Below, piece by piece: positions 21,939-32,876 of a stretch of 64,000 nt of DNA; position 1 is the stretch's first letter, and every line of letters starts with the position of its first letter. The position numbers and the translations under genes are program-made. The stretch spans positions 8,682,501 through 8,746,500 of the forward strand of contig JAGTTD010000001.1 in the NCBI GenBank assembly GCA_018398585.1, read 5' to 3'. Origin of the DNA: Simmondsia chinensis (lineage: Eukaryota; Streptophyta; Magnoliopsida; Caryophyllales; Simmondsiaceae). The notes under the pieces were generated by a model, which made no database searches, was not told the DNA's origin, and saw only the letters and a list, made by a program, of their open reading frames with translations.

Positions 21939-22717
21939 GGACTTATTTGGCATTCCTATGAAAAAATAGCTTTTTTTAGAAGCAATTTTTGTAAAAGCAC
22001 TTTATAAAAAGTGCTGTTTCAAATTAGTAGTTTGTGTTTGGTCCAACCAGTAAAGAAACGCTTATTATAATATTGTGCATGTTTGACCAATGTTTAAAAA
22101 AGTGCTTTTTTCTATAAAATTAACAAAAAGAACATTAACAGAAGTTTTTATAGTTGAAAACAATCACCCAAGAACTATTTTAAAATTTTAATATATTTTT
22201 TAAATATTTAAAATTATTTTTTTGCATTATTTAAAATAAATTCTAAACATATGGAATATGTTTTAAATAATTAAACTAATTTTTAATGTTTTTAAATTAT
22301 TTTTTCAATATTTTTAAATATTTAATTTTTTTAAGATATATTTTTTAAATATTTTAAATATTTTCTAAATATCATAAATATATTATTAATATTAAAATAT
22401 TTTTTAAAATATATAAATTATTTTTTTAAAATATATAAATTATCTTCCAAATATATAAATTTATTTTTTAAAATATTAACAAAATTAAAGATACATGAAC
22501 CAAATTTTCTTAATTGTTTAATTTTTGCTTTTACTTCTGCTTAAAAGGAGAAGCATTAAATTTCTGTTTTTACTTAAAAGAAGAAAAATAACTTATACTT
22601 TTGATAAAAAGTGCTTTTTTATAGTTGTTAAGCACTATTCAAATCTTAGAAAAGTGCTTTTTCTAAATAAAAAAAAAAGCATTTTTTCTCCCGGAATAAG
22701 TTAAGCCAAATAGGCTC
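21939..22717. mobile_element. AT-rich foldback MITE (PIF/Harbinger-like)
   Basis: The ends are GGACTTATTTGGC and, on the other strand, GAGCCTATTTGGC. The flanking trinucleotides are TTA (21936-21938) and TCA (22718-22720), compatible with a decayed TTA duplication. AAGTGCTTTT-type words recur in both orientations near the two ends. It is non-coding and very AT-rich. Its removal rejoins the LTR block TTTTTATTTGATT...CAGTT seen intact at 30051-30065. Confidence 0.65.
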
Positions 22718-22764
22718 TCAGTTATCCTATCTTATCTTATATTTAGAATATTAGTTTTCTATAA

Positions 22765-23785
22765 TAGAATATAAGCTGAGGGAGCAATGACTGCGGTGGT
22801 TTGGGCATGTTAAAAGGAGACCCACCACTACCCCCTATCAGGAGATTCGAACAACACCACATAACAGACGGAAAAGAGGGAGAGGACGGCTAAAGAAGAG
22901 CTTGATGGAGATAATTCGACAGGATCTCACCTATCTCAACTTAAATGAAGAGATGTTTCTAGACAGAGCTCTGTAGGTATATCCGATATAGTGGAGTAGG
23001 AGCATTCGTGCACTCGTAGGCTCAATCTAGTGCCATCTCGTATGCCTGTTTGTGTACCCACAATTTGGGCATATGTCAGTTGACTACTGCTCCCAGAGGC
23101 GGTCGTCTGGGATATGATAAGCGGCAAAGTGGGGTGTGGCCTTGATAGAGGATACAATAAAAGAGCAATGTCCGAAGTGGTTTGGGCATGTTAGGAGGAG
23201 TCCAACCACCGCTCTAGTGAGGAGATGCAATTTGCCCCGTACCACGCTAGGCAAGAGAGGAAGAAGCAGGCCAAAGAAGGAATAATTGCAGTCGATACGT
23301 CTGGACCTCACCCACCTAAACCTACGGGAGGAAATGACGGTAGATTGAGCTCGACGGAGAACTAGCATAGGGGTAGCAGATGTTACAGCCTCGTACCGCT
23401 GCTTATTATGCAACACTAGTGTTCCTAGGCGTGTAGGACCTATTAGGGAGCACTTTTTGCCTATCCGCCTATCTGTTTACTTGCGTATTTTGCTTTGCCT
23501 TATGGTGCACGGGATTGCTTCGAAGTCCTCCTCTAGGGCATTATGCTTCGTATTACTTACTTTATGCTATGCCTTGCTCTTATGCATTGCTGCCCTATTG
23601 TTCACAGGTTGCCATGATGCGATAACGACATGTCTCTCAGGCTGGGGGTCCTTGAAAACAACCTCTTTTCAGGCTATACCCTGAAGGGGGAAGGCTGCAT
23701 ACATTTACCCCCCCCCCCCCCCCCCCCCCGACCGCGCTTTTGCGGGAGCCCTTGAGGCACTGGGATTATTGTTGTTGTTGTTGTT
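22765..23785 (+). mobile_element. 5'-truncated RTE-clade LINE with TTG-repeat tail
   Basis: Two tandem partial copies of the C-terminal region read ...LRWFGHVKRRP...RRKRGRGRLKKSLMEII (from 22800) and ...KWFGHVRRSP...RGRSRPKK (from 23170), the pattern of plant RTE LINE ORF ends. The tail from about 23636 holds GGCTGGGGGTCC, AAGGCTGCATACA, GAGCCCTTGAGGCACTGGG and (TTG)n. GTTTTCTATAA flanks the insertion (22754-22764 and 23786-23796), an 11-bp target duplication. Both coding copies contain stops. A 20+ base C-run interrupts the tail at about 23709-23729. Confidence 0.8.
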
Positions 23786-24659
23786 GTTTTCTATAAATGG
23801 AGCTTTGCGATTCATTATTTTGAAAGTTTTGATGAAATAAAATTGAATTGTATTTTTTATTAGCAAGTTTTGCTACATTAATTTGGTATCAAAGCTTTAG
23901 TTATGGACCGCTACCATAGAGCTGCCGTAGCTGGCACCCTAGTGCCATCGCTTAAGCATCAATACTATTGGAGAGCGATATCTTCTCCCCCCCCCCCCCC
24001 CCCCTCCCCCCAGTACTACGGTGTAGTGGTAGCTATCCTTTTTGACAAAAATTAACCTTCCCAAAGAAAACCCTAGTGACTCAAAAAAAAAAAAAAGGGG
24101 CTCTCTGAAAACCCTAACCACTACGTTAAAACCATAGCGCCACCTCACCATCGTTGCCGACTCATCGCCAGCGTTTGACCACCTGATCTCCACCACCCAC
24201 CACCCTCGAAATCACCCCCACCTCCGTTTCCTCCCCACGAAACCCTAACCAGGTGTGAATCCAATTTCGAACCCCAAACCCTTAGGTTTTAACCCTAGCT
24301 ACAAACCCACCACCACTACCGATTGTCCACACGTTGCCACCATATCTTTGCCAACCAACACCCACGAAACATGTCCCTCTCGTTCGCACACAACCCCCTG
24401 GCCAAGTTCAAATAGCTTCGCATCCTAGATTTTGAGAACAGCTTTGAACCTTAAAACCGTTGGATTCAATCCCTAGTCTACTGCCCAATTCAAACTCGAA
24501 GCTATCCATCACCGTTCATACCCCAAAATCGACCCTTACCCCACCTGCAAACCCTAATTCGAAAACCATGACCTGAAACCCTAGTTCGAAAATCTGAGTC
24601 GAAATTCCCCAAATTTGAACCCTAATTTGACCTAAGCCCTAATTCCTCATATTCCAACC

Positions 24660-26028
24660 ATGGTGAAAATTGACGATTTTGTGCAATTGCAGCAACAAGT
24701 AGTTGAACTTGTTTCATGGAGTAGTTAAATTGATGAGTGTCTCAATTAATTTTTAGCAAATATTAAGGAGTCCCAATCCTCTATTTGAGCAGAACTTCAA
24801 GAACTTAGGAATACGATGATTATTCACGGGAAGCAAGTAGTACCCGAGGAACCTGACGCACTTCAAGCGCAATTACACACACGACTCCGCAAATAGTAAG
24901 GCTCTCATACTTTAATTCAAGCAATCTTAAATTCACTCACAAGTCAGATTATGGATTGAAAATGGAATTGTTGAAGTTTGATGGGGAAGGGGACCCTCAA
25001 GAACTTCATGACTGGATTAGTCACATGGAGAACATTTTTACTTGTAAAGAGGTTAAACAAGAAGGTCGGGTTAATTTTGTTGTAACTTGTTTCAAGGCAT
25101 ATGCTCTTTTGGGCAGATTTATACTGAGATTTACCCTGGTCTCTAAAGTTCGATTTTGACTTGGGAACGTTTAAAGGAAGCCATGACTTGAAAATTTGTT
25201 CTTTTAATTATGCTTGAGAATTGTATTGCAAACCATGTTCTTTGAAAATGATAGATAGAGATGTCTTTTCATACACACGACAGTTTCAGAAACTTGTCAC
25301 TCATTCCTCATTTGAGGAGTCTGAGCACCAACATGTCATAAGATATATTGGTGGCCTTAAATTCCATATTCAGGTATAGTTGTATGATAGGACATTTGAG
25401 TCTGTGGACATGACTGCTTCTTATGCAATCAATGCAGAACGTAAATGGAAGATGCAACGAAAAGCTTTAGGTCCTCGGTCAGAGATGGTTCCTAAAAGTT
25501 CTATCGTGTGTTATGGGCGTGCAATAAAAGGACACCTAGGTCAACATTTCCCTTTGAAGTTCAAAAAGTTGGTGACTTTAGTAGAGCCTAACTCATGTAA
25601 TGATATGTGCTCAGCTAATGCTAACAGAGAAGAAATAGGTGAATTAAAGGAACAAATAGTTGAGGCAATGGAGTATTCGGGATTGAAAGATTGGAATGGC
25701 ACTCTTCATCGTCCTGAGTCAAATAATACGGATCACAGACCTCCTGGACCAAGCACTGCGATTTTTAAACATGTTGGGGTAGCTTCTTGGTGTGGACATA
25801 AGACACCCGTACATGCTATTGTTAACAAGGGAACTACTTTTAATTTGATCTCTAGACGAGTACTACAGGGGGTACCATAGAAATGTTCCTGCCCTATTCG
25901 ACTTTTTGGTTTCCAGCATGACGATGCTACGAAGATGGTGCGCTCCACCGTTAAGATTGATTTGAGACATGGGAATTTACTCTTTCCCACATGCTTTTTC
26001 GTATGCGACCTTCTTGATTGTGATATCT
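24660..26028 (+). pseudogene. gypsy G gag and protease relic
   Basis: From an ATG at 24660 the frame is broken several times. Readable parts are KMELLKFDGEGDPQELHDWI with MENIFTCKEV (24959-25060), typical of plant gypsy gag, and at 25380-25880 a stretch ending VHAIVNKGTTFNLISRRVL, matching the retropepsin start VHA(L/I)VDSGST-NFIS with the catalytic aspartate changed to asparagine (VNKG). No reverse transcriptase follows; similarity ends at about 26028. The gag leader (23896-24659) contains a long C-run at 23983-24010. Confidence 0.7.
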
Positions 26029-27202
26029 ATAACCCAAATAATATAGCAATTAAGCTTAAATCAGAAAAGCGCTACACGGCCGCAATATCATGAGTTCCTT
26101 TATCATAGCACGAAGCCCGGAAATTTTCAATTCAAAATTTTGAAATTTTCAATGAAACATAGTATATCGAATCCCAAATAACATAAATACTAATGGTCAA
26201 AAACCAATATTAAGAAAAGTTGAATTATAATGTGTCAACTAGTCCATAACATCTTGCTATGGAATTTATTTAACATCCAACCTATGAAACTAAAATAATC
26301 CTCGGAATGGAATGCTACTCTGCCTTCCTCATCTTCCCGGTACTGCCCAACTAGTAATTTGAAAGTGGAGGAAATGGGTGAGCAAATAACATGCTTAGCA
26401 AGTACACCACATATGCTACAGGAAGAAGAAGAAATCCAATGTAAACAAGAAATTTCAATTTACTCGCAATAGTCATATCACAAGAGATATAAAAGATTGC
26501 TTTATATTATAATCTATTTCACAAGAGTTCCTTGGTTTAACTTAAAGATCAATTGGAGACTACAACTGGTATTATATCCCGCAACGGGGCCCCAGATTGA
26601 CTTTCGCATAATTCACATTCAATTCATCGGTCACACAGGCTCTTTAAGTCACATTCAATTTGTTGGCCACATAGGCTCTTTCAGAATGCATTCAATTCGT
26701 TAGCCACACAGGCTCTTTTAGTGTGCATTCTATAGTCGATAGACCTTTGGGGGTCAACATAGTATCTGTGAGCTTTTTCCAAAAGAACCTTTCAATTTAA
26801 ATAATAATAAGTTCACAATAATTTCATCGACATTATCACAAGTACAAATTCTTTCAAAAAATTCACATATTATCATCGAATTAACATATAAATCAATATA
26901 ATTTCAAATAAGAGTAGTAATCACACAATCAATCAAACACATATGCTCGACCCTATTTTAACGAAATAATAAATTACTCAAGTATAAGTCTTATACATCT
27001 AATCATATAAAACAATTTTTATATTTCACAAACAAGTAGAGAAAGTGTTATACTTACACTTAATATCTTCTAATTTGATATCCGAACTTCTATTACATGT
27101 CTAGCTTCGAAAACCTATCAAGGGAGAGAAGTTGGGAATAGCAGTTCGCGCTTGAAGAGAGAGAGAGAGAGGCCGACTAGAAAAGGATATATATATATAT
27201 AT
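26029..27202. other. unassigned repeat-like interior of gypsy G region
   Basis: No protein domain is seen. The stretch GGGTGAGCAAATAACATGCT (about 26373) resembles text found in plant retroelement non-coding regions. A GA-run (27158-27172) and TA-run (27187-27202) close it. It may be a separate antisense LTR element, but I cannot find its ends. Confidence 0.35.
26611..26733 (+). repeat. three imperfect tandem units of about 40 bp
   Basis: The phrase CATTCAATT...CACA(C/T)AGGCTCTTT recurs three times at about 26616, 26652 and 26691, with a conserved CACAGGCTCTTT block. It lies in non-coding DNA. Confidence 0.6.
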
Positions 27203-27258
27203 ACAAAATGGATCTTGTTCTATCGTTGATCATAGATTTCTCTATGAAAAATATGAAT
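27203..27258 (+). pseudogene. ycf2: plastid ycf2 fragment (sense piece)
   Basis: The plus strand reads [19 protein letters not shown], a segment of plastid Ycf2. The same ycf2 region appears on the minus strand at 29290-29717. Here it is joined directly to an antisense psaA fragment, which is not the plastid gene order, so the block is a rearranged nuclear copy of plastid DNA. Confidence 0.8.
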
Positions 27259-27822
27259 GGGAGACCACTTGAGCACTAGGTCCAAATGTGAGTAGGATCG
27301 CTTAGCCATGCTTCATAATTTGAAAAACGAGCACCATGGAAATACATGCCACTCAGCCAAAGAAAGATGATGGAAAGTTGATTGAAATGGGCACTAAATT
27401 TTTTTCGAGAGATCTCCTCCAAATCACTGGTATGGCTATCGAAATCGTGAGCATCAGCATGTAGGTTCCAGATCCAAGTGGTAGTTTCAGGGCCCTTACC
27501 TATTGTTCTTGAAAAATGACCAAGTCTGGCTCATTTTTGGAAAGAAGTTTTTATGAGATCCCTATCTACCAAAGTTCTTACTTCTGGTTCCAGCAAACAA
27601 ATAATCATTAAGTCCTCCTCTTTCCAGACAAGACAAACAAAGAGACCTGCCAACAGTCAAGTAATTAGAGATCCTATTAGAGATATTTAGAATTTGTTTC
27701 TTTCTCTTCTAGCTCCCATCTTCCATTTTCTTTAGTTATTCACTAGAACAATTATGATCTGGAAATTGATCTAGGGCAAGTATTCGGATCTATTATGACA
27801 TAGACACGAGGCACTCAACAGA
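27259..27822 (-). pseudogene. psaA: plastid psaA 5' part and upstream region (nuclear copy 1)
   Basis: On the minus strand the psaA start codon is at 27608-27606 and the N-terminal region follows to 27259 (segments such as [20 protein letters not shown] and [20 protein letters not shown]). The plastid psaA upstream sequence occupies 27609-27822. It is a partial gene without its remainder and cannot give photosystem I protein. It is duplicated by 28037-29289. Confidence 0.85.
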
Positions 27823-28036
27823 CCCTTTTTAATATTGTCAAACCTTTTCTTGGTTTTGGATTGACGTAAAAACGCTTTTTTTGTCTAACCTAGTATATTT
27901 TTATTTCAATTATAAGGTTTTAGATGGAGCTATTAAATGTTTTAATAGATTATATTAATTACTTTACTATAATAAATACTCTATCTGTTCCGAATAAAAT
28001 ATTATAAATCGCATCGCACGAGCAATTAGTACTAAT
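27823..28036. other. non-plastid spacer between the psaA copies
   Basis: AT-rich nuclear-looking sequence. It opens with GACCCTTTTTAATATTG, and a near match GACCCTTTTTAATGTT occurs again at about 29759, just outside the right end of the plastid block. Confidence 0.5.
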
Positions 28037-29289
28037 AAACATAGCTAGGTTAAGAGATAATTGAGCATGCCATGACATTATTAAGATCTCATATAGGCCT
28101 TTATGCCCCTAGCCTGTAAATGGGCCTTTATGAGCCTCTAAAATATCTTTTAAGCCATGACCAATGCCCCAGTTGGTCCTATACATTTGACCCGCTATCA
28201 GGACAAGAATTGCAATAGCTAAATGATGGTGTGCAATATCGGTCAGCAACAGACCCCCGGTTACTTGATCTAATCCTCCACCAAAAGTAGGAAATTCCGC
28301 ATATTTTGACCAATTCAAGGTGAAAAAAGGGGTCGCTCCTTCGGCAAAACTGGGATAAATTTGAGCCAAAAGATCCCGATTCAAGATAAATTCATGAGGA
28401 AGTGGTATCTCTTTATGATCTACTCTAGCATTCAGAAATTGGTTAATCGGTAAGGATATATGTACTTGATGCCCCACCCAAGAAAGAGACCCAAGTCCTA
28501 GTAGACCCGCTAAATGGTGATTCAACATAGATTCCACGTCTTGGAACCAAGCCAATTTTGGAGCAGCTTTGTGATAATGGAACGAACCAGCAAAAAGCAT
28601 TAACGTTGCAAAAACCAATGCACCAATTGCGGTACAATAGAGCTGTAATTCACTAGTTATCCTATATGCTCGCCAAATCTGAAAAAAAACCAGAGGTTAT
28701 TTGTATTCCTCGGAAACCTTCGCCTGCATCGCCATTCAATATTTCTTGGCCCACTATTGGTCAAACCACTTGAGCACTAGGTCCAATGTGAGTAGGATTA
28801 CTTTGCCGTGCTTCATAATTTGAAAAACGAGCACCATGGAAATACATGCCATGATGGAGAGTTGACCGAAATGGGCACTAAAAATTTTCAAGAGATCTCC
28901 TTCAAATCAATGGTATGACTATCGAAATAGTGAGCATCAGCATGTAGGTTCCAGATCCAAGTGGTAGTTTCAGGGCCCTAAGCTATTATTCTTGAAAAAT
29001 GACCAGGTCTGGCCCATTCCTCGAAATAGGTTTTTATGGGATCCCTATCTACCAAAATTTTTAATTCTGTTTTCGGCGAACGAATAATCATTAAGTCCTC
29101 CTTTTTTGGACAAGACATACAAAGAGACCTGCCAATAGTCAAGTAATTAGTGAACCTATGAGAGAGATTTAGAATTTGTTTCTTTCTCTTCTAACTCCCA
29201 TCTTCCTTTTTCTTTAGTTTTTCACTAGAACAATTATGATATGGAAGTCGATCCAGGGCAAGTGTTCGGATCTATTATGACACGAGGCG
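28037..29289 (-). pseudogene. psaA: plastid psaA N-terminal half and upstream region (nuclear copy 2)
   Basis: The psaA start is at 29091-29089 on the minus strand and homology runs to about 28037, ending near [12 protein letters not shown]. The open stretch 28109-28618 preserves [20 protein letters not shown] and [20 protein letters not shown]. Short deletions (for example near 28850) and stops break the frame between 28620 and 29091. Upstream plastid sequence continues to 29289. Substitutions relative to copy 1 show independent decay after duplication. Confidence 0.88.
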
Positions 29290-29717
29290 CTCAAACAAAG
29301 GGCTGATCTTTGAATAGGAAAAAGAGTGGATCTTCAGGGTCCCAAATGGATTGGCTTATTTGAAAAAAAAAGCATTGTTCTTTGGAAGATCTATCTTGTG
29401 TCTGATACTGCATGGCTCCACTCTGCAAGAACTCCGAATCATTCTCTTGAAGCTCATCCTCTTCATCATAAATGATCCGCTTGCCCCGAAATGACTGGGC
29501 CCAATAGGGAAATCCCAATGAATTGGGCCTTTCGATACAATCAAATAGAAAGCCCCAGGGGGGTGCCAGACTCTAGGAGCCCAAACTATGTGATTAAATA
29601 AATCCTCCTCCAGCTGTTGCGGGTCGAGGGCTCCTTCCCCTTCTTTAAACTCCCATTCATATTTTTCATAGAGAAATCTATTATCAATGATAGAACAAGA
29701 TCCATTTTGCATCATAT
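29290..29717 (-). pseudogene. ycf2: plastid ycf2 fragment (antisense piece)
   Basis: The minus strand reads Ycf2 segments [40 protein letters not shown] and, after a frameshift near 29510, [20 protein letters not shown] and FLFKDQPFV. It joins psaA upstream DNA at about 29290, a junction not expected in a plastid genome. Frameshift and truncation at both ends show it is not functional. Confidence 0.85.
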
Positions 29718-29877
29718 CTCAGGGTGTATATATATGTATAAGCCTAGTATTACTAATGGACCCTTTTTAATGTTAGCCCAGTCAAAATAATTCTGAGTTA
29801 TAATTGTAATATTATAATACTTAGCCCAATTTAATTAGACTGGGTATTACAATATCATTTTAGGGCGTCCTTGGTAG

Positions 29878-30037
29878 TTGGATAATCACACAACCTATAA
29901 TGGATTGGTGATTATGGAGCTTATCATACTCCAAAGCTTAGTTGTTACAAGACTTACCCTAGTCCACTTCGCCACGTCGCTTGTGCAACCCTTTTTCTCG
30001 TTCGAGGACAAACTATTCTTTTTCAAGATTGAAAAAA
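29878..30037 (+). pseudogene. gypsy G pol tail
   Basis: The plus frame ends ...FFSFEDKLFFFKIEKMRQHS, where FEDKLF matches the FEDK motif found at the end of many plant gypsy polyproteins. It is followed at 30038 by TGAGACAACACAG, the start of the 3' LTR. This supports reading 21912-36800 as one disrupted gypsy element. Confidence 0.5.
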
Positions 30038-30110
30038 TGAGACAACACAGTTTTATTTGATTCAGTTTTTTATCTTATCTTATATTTAGAAGATTAGTTT
30101 TCTATTAGAT

Positions 30111-30508
30111 TGCTACTGAAGGGCCTATGGCCTACCCGCCAACTCGGGACCATACTCGCATAGCCCACGGCTCTCATTGCTACCTCAACCCTAATCTAGC
30201 CTCCTCCAACTATAAATAAGTGACCCCTCCCCATAGTTTAGGTATGCTTGATTATAATGAGTGTGATGCTCTTTTTATCTTCTTCCCTAATGTTTCTCTA
30301 ATGTCTCCCCCACTTCTTCTACATCTCCCCACTTTCCTATCTATACTTGTATATATCTTTATTATATACAAATATATATATAAAGGGATAGTAATTTAGT
30401 TATCCTATAGCCTTTGGTATCGATATTGAGTTGGATTTATGCTTGATTGTGTGTGGATTTGGGTGCTAATTTGGTAGCTTGGATAGGATTCGATCTTGGA
30501 TTGTATCA
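30111..30508 (+). mobile_element. 5' LTR of gypsy F
   Basis: It starts TGCTACTGAAGGGCC and ends TTGTATCA, and is followed by the primer-binding site TGGTATTAGAGC (30511-30522). The 5-bp flank TAGAT (30106-30110) recurs after the 3' LTR at 35643-35647. It contains CTATAAATA-type promoter sequence near 30210. Confidence 0.85.
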
Positions 30509-30522
30509 ATTGGTATTAGAGC

Positions 30523-32182
30523 AGTCCTTCCTCGGACCGATCAACACCGTTACCACCAATTTTCAGCCATCGCCGCCGCCGGAACCACCCATCTCCACTG
30601 CTCGTCATCATCAACAGCTAGATCACCACCGATCTTCATCGTTGGGCACCTGATCGTCTTCATCGCTTGTCATCATCATCACTTGATCGTCACCCCCGAC
30701 CTTCATCGCTAGGCACCCAATCATCACCTCCACCATCGCTCATCATCAATCATCACTTCTCTCCATCATCGTCATCGCCATCAACATGGTCATCATCATC
30801 ACTCCCGCCATCGAGCTTCATCATCATTAGCAGCATGGAGCTTCAGCCCCAAAAATCGAGCCTGCACACAAGGTGTTTGACAAAATGCCTCAACTAATCT
30901 TTTAGCTCTCCACATATCATTGCTACCTTGGCTGAAGGGAACCGGTCCCAGACTTCGCTAAGAAGGTGGGAGGAGGCCACCGATCATCGCCTCATGTTAA
31001 TGGAGCGTAAGGTGCAGAAGCTCGCTGAAACGACAGACGCCTTGTTGGCTCAACACACCAGAGTTAGTTAGTTCATCACTCCTGCTAACTCACTCTCGGA
31101 GCTCATAAGGCTACGCCAAACGGGAAGTGTTGGCGAGTACCTCAGCCAGTTTGAGTTCTTGGCGAGCAAGTGTGGGCTGATAGAAGGGCAAAAGGTTAAA
31201 TTGATGGTAGGCAGCTTGCAGGAAAAGATAGCTGAAGGCGTTCTCTTGTTTAAGCCGCAAACTCTTCATGATGCCAAGTTATTGGCTAGACTGGAAGAGA
31301 GAAACTGTACCTACCTTGAGCAGTTAGACGGCAGAGCACCTCTCAGTACATCGCCAATCAGAGCCATGCAAAGCCCTGCAAAGGAAGGCCCTACCAACCT
31401 TTTAACCCAGCAGCCGTTGCTGCCAACATCAGACGCGCTTAAGGGTCAATTGAGTGTGACACCTGTCACACTTAATGACGATGATGCTTCGCCTTCATGA
31501 TCAGTTTTGGATATGGACTCAGACCTCATCCCGGATACCGCCACGGTCCCGCTTCTTGGCGTCTTTGAGGATGCTGCCATCTCCATGGTAGCTCCACCCT
31601 CCACCATCTCTACAATTCAAGTCTCGGTTCCGCCTTTCCTACTCTCAACTTATTCAGATCCGCCAGTCAGGACAGATCCTCCCGTGCCTCCGCAGCAACT
31701 ATCAGAATTTGAGGTCATTGTCACCACCTCCGCCAAGCTCCCACTCTCTCACCTTCTTTTCAACTGTCGAGTACACTTTAGCAACCCGAATACCCTCACG
31801 GCTCATGTCTTGCATGAGTTCCGAAAGTTGCTATTTGACTCGGGAGGATTTTCTACACCCCGGAGTTGGCTCGATGTCCATGACCCATGGGGGCAAGGGT
31901 CTTTGGCAGGGAAATAAGTGATACGAGCCAGAATGGGATTAGGCACATAGAAGGACGCCATCTCATTAGTCCCCAACCGGCATGCTGCTCCGTTACTCGA
32001 TACTTGGCTGCCAACTCCTCTCACATCATAGCTTAGGCATATTTAGACCATAGGACTTTTCACCATCTCTGCACTACCACCTCCCAGGTTCCGGTTCAAT
32101 GGCTTGGAGTCCTTCCCGATTTACAAATTCTGTTCCTAACTTCAGACCCTTGAGGACAAGGGTTAAGTCCTGCGGTGGGTAT
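30523..32182 (+). pseudogene. gypsy F internally deleted gag/pol
   Basis: The gag part is readable at about 31100-31500 (GEYLSQFEFLASKCGLIEG, EGVLLFKPQTLHDAKLLARL), with a stop upstream near 31068. The frame at 31507-31917 is Pro/Ser/Thr-rich without a domain I recognise. Near 32140 the text FRPLRTRV/LEDKG marks a gypsy pol end, followed by the polypurine-like GCGGTGGGTAT before the 3' LTR. Protease, reverse transcriptase and integrase are missing, so the element was mobilised in trans or deleted after insertion. Confidence 0.7.
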
Positions 32183-32259
32183 TGTTACGGATGGGCCTAT
32201 GGCCTACCCGCCAAACCTGATCCTACCCGCCAACCCAGGACAATACTCGCATACCTTAC

Positions 32260-32876
32260 TGTGCAGAAAAACTGGAACAAATCGATATACTTTGATACCA
32301 ATTTGCTAGGGAAATCTTGATGCGGAAGCGTAAACCCTAATAACTTGATTCGATTCAAATAATATGACTCACACAAACTAGAAGTAAACAAATATATTTA
32401 GAAAGAAAGAACAAACAAGAACACACAATATTTACGTGGAAACCCCTCTACAATCGAGAGGGGAGAAAACCACGGGCGTAGATGGAGATTCTTTATTGAT
32501 ACTAAACGAAAGAATTACAACGACACTTCCTCTGAACGAGATCTATGAAAGAATTACAATCACTTTCTCTAAACTCTCGTACCACTCAAAATCTGAATTA
32601 GAGGAATTACTAAATCACCTCTCTCTCTCTCAAAGGCGACGCCTCGCACTTTAATTGGATACTTAATGATGTAAACCCTGCGTCCCTATTTATAGACCCA
32701 TGTCTGGGAGGTCCCGATCAATCGGAACCGGGCCGATCAATCTTCCCTCTTACGGCCCAAAAATCCCAAAAATTTCCTTAAATCACCCGATTGATCGGGC
32801 TTCCCTCCCGATCGATCGGTGACCCTTCGGCAACCTCATAAACTTAAAACAAGTAATTTGAGACATAAACCTAACA
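32260..32876 (-). mobile_element. 3' LTR of copia E
   Basis: It starts TGTGCAGAAAAACTGG and ends AACCTAACA. On the minus strand the polypurine tract AAGGTGGAGACT precedes it. It closely matches 34683-35297. Left flank CTTAC (32255-32259) pairs with CTGAC (35298-35302) as a target duplication with one change. Confidence 0.88.

Larger units (their letters stand above)
21912..23877 (+). mobile_element. 5' LTR of gypsy element G, split by a MITE and an RTE LINE
   Basis: The LTR starts TGATGCATC (21912) and ends TTTTGCTACA (23877), followed by primer-binding site TGGTATCAAAGC at 23884-23895. Its own sequence is 21912-21938, 22718-22764 and 23786-23877; the rest is two insertions. The same blocks (TATCTTATCTTATATTTAGA and TTTTGAAAGTTTTGATGAAA) recur in order in the 3' LTR at 30038-36800, which supports the reconstruction of an LTR pair. 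Confidence 0.7.

Noticed and set aside
26611..26733. a CRISPR-like array
   Set aside because: Only three imperfect units without distinct spacers, in a plant genome; a simple tandem repeat.
28109..28618. a functional psaA gene
   Set aside because: The frame covers only an internal part, the N-terminal region is shifted and stopped, and it is joined to rearranged ycf2 DNA between nuclear repeats.
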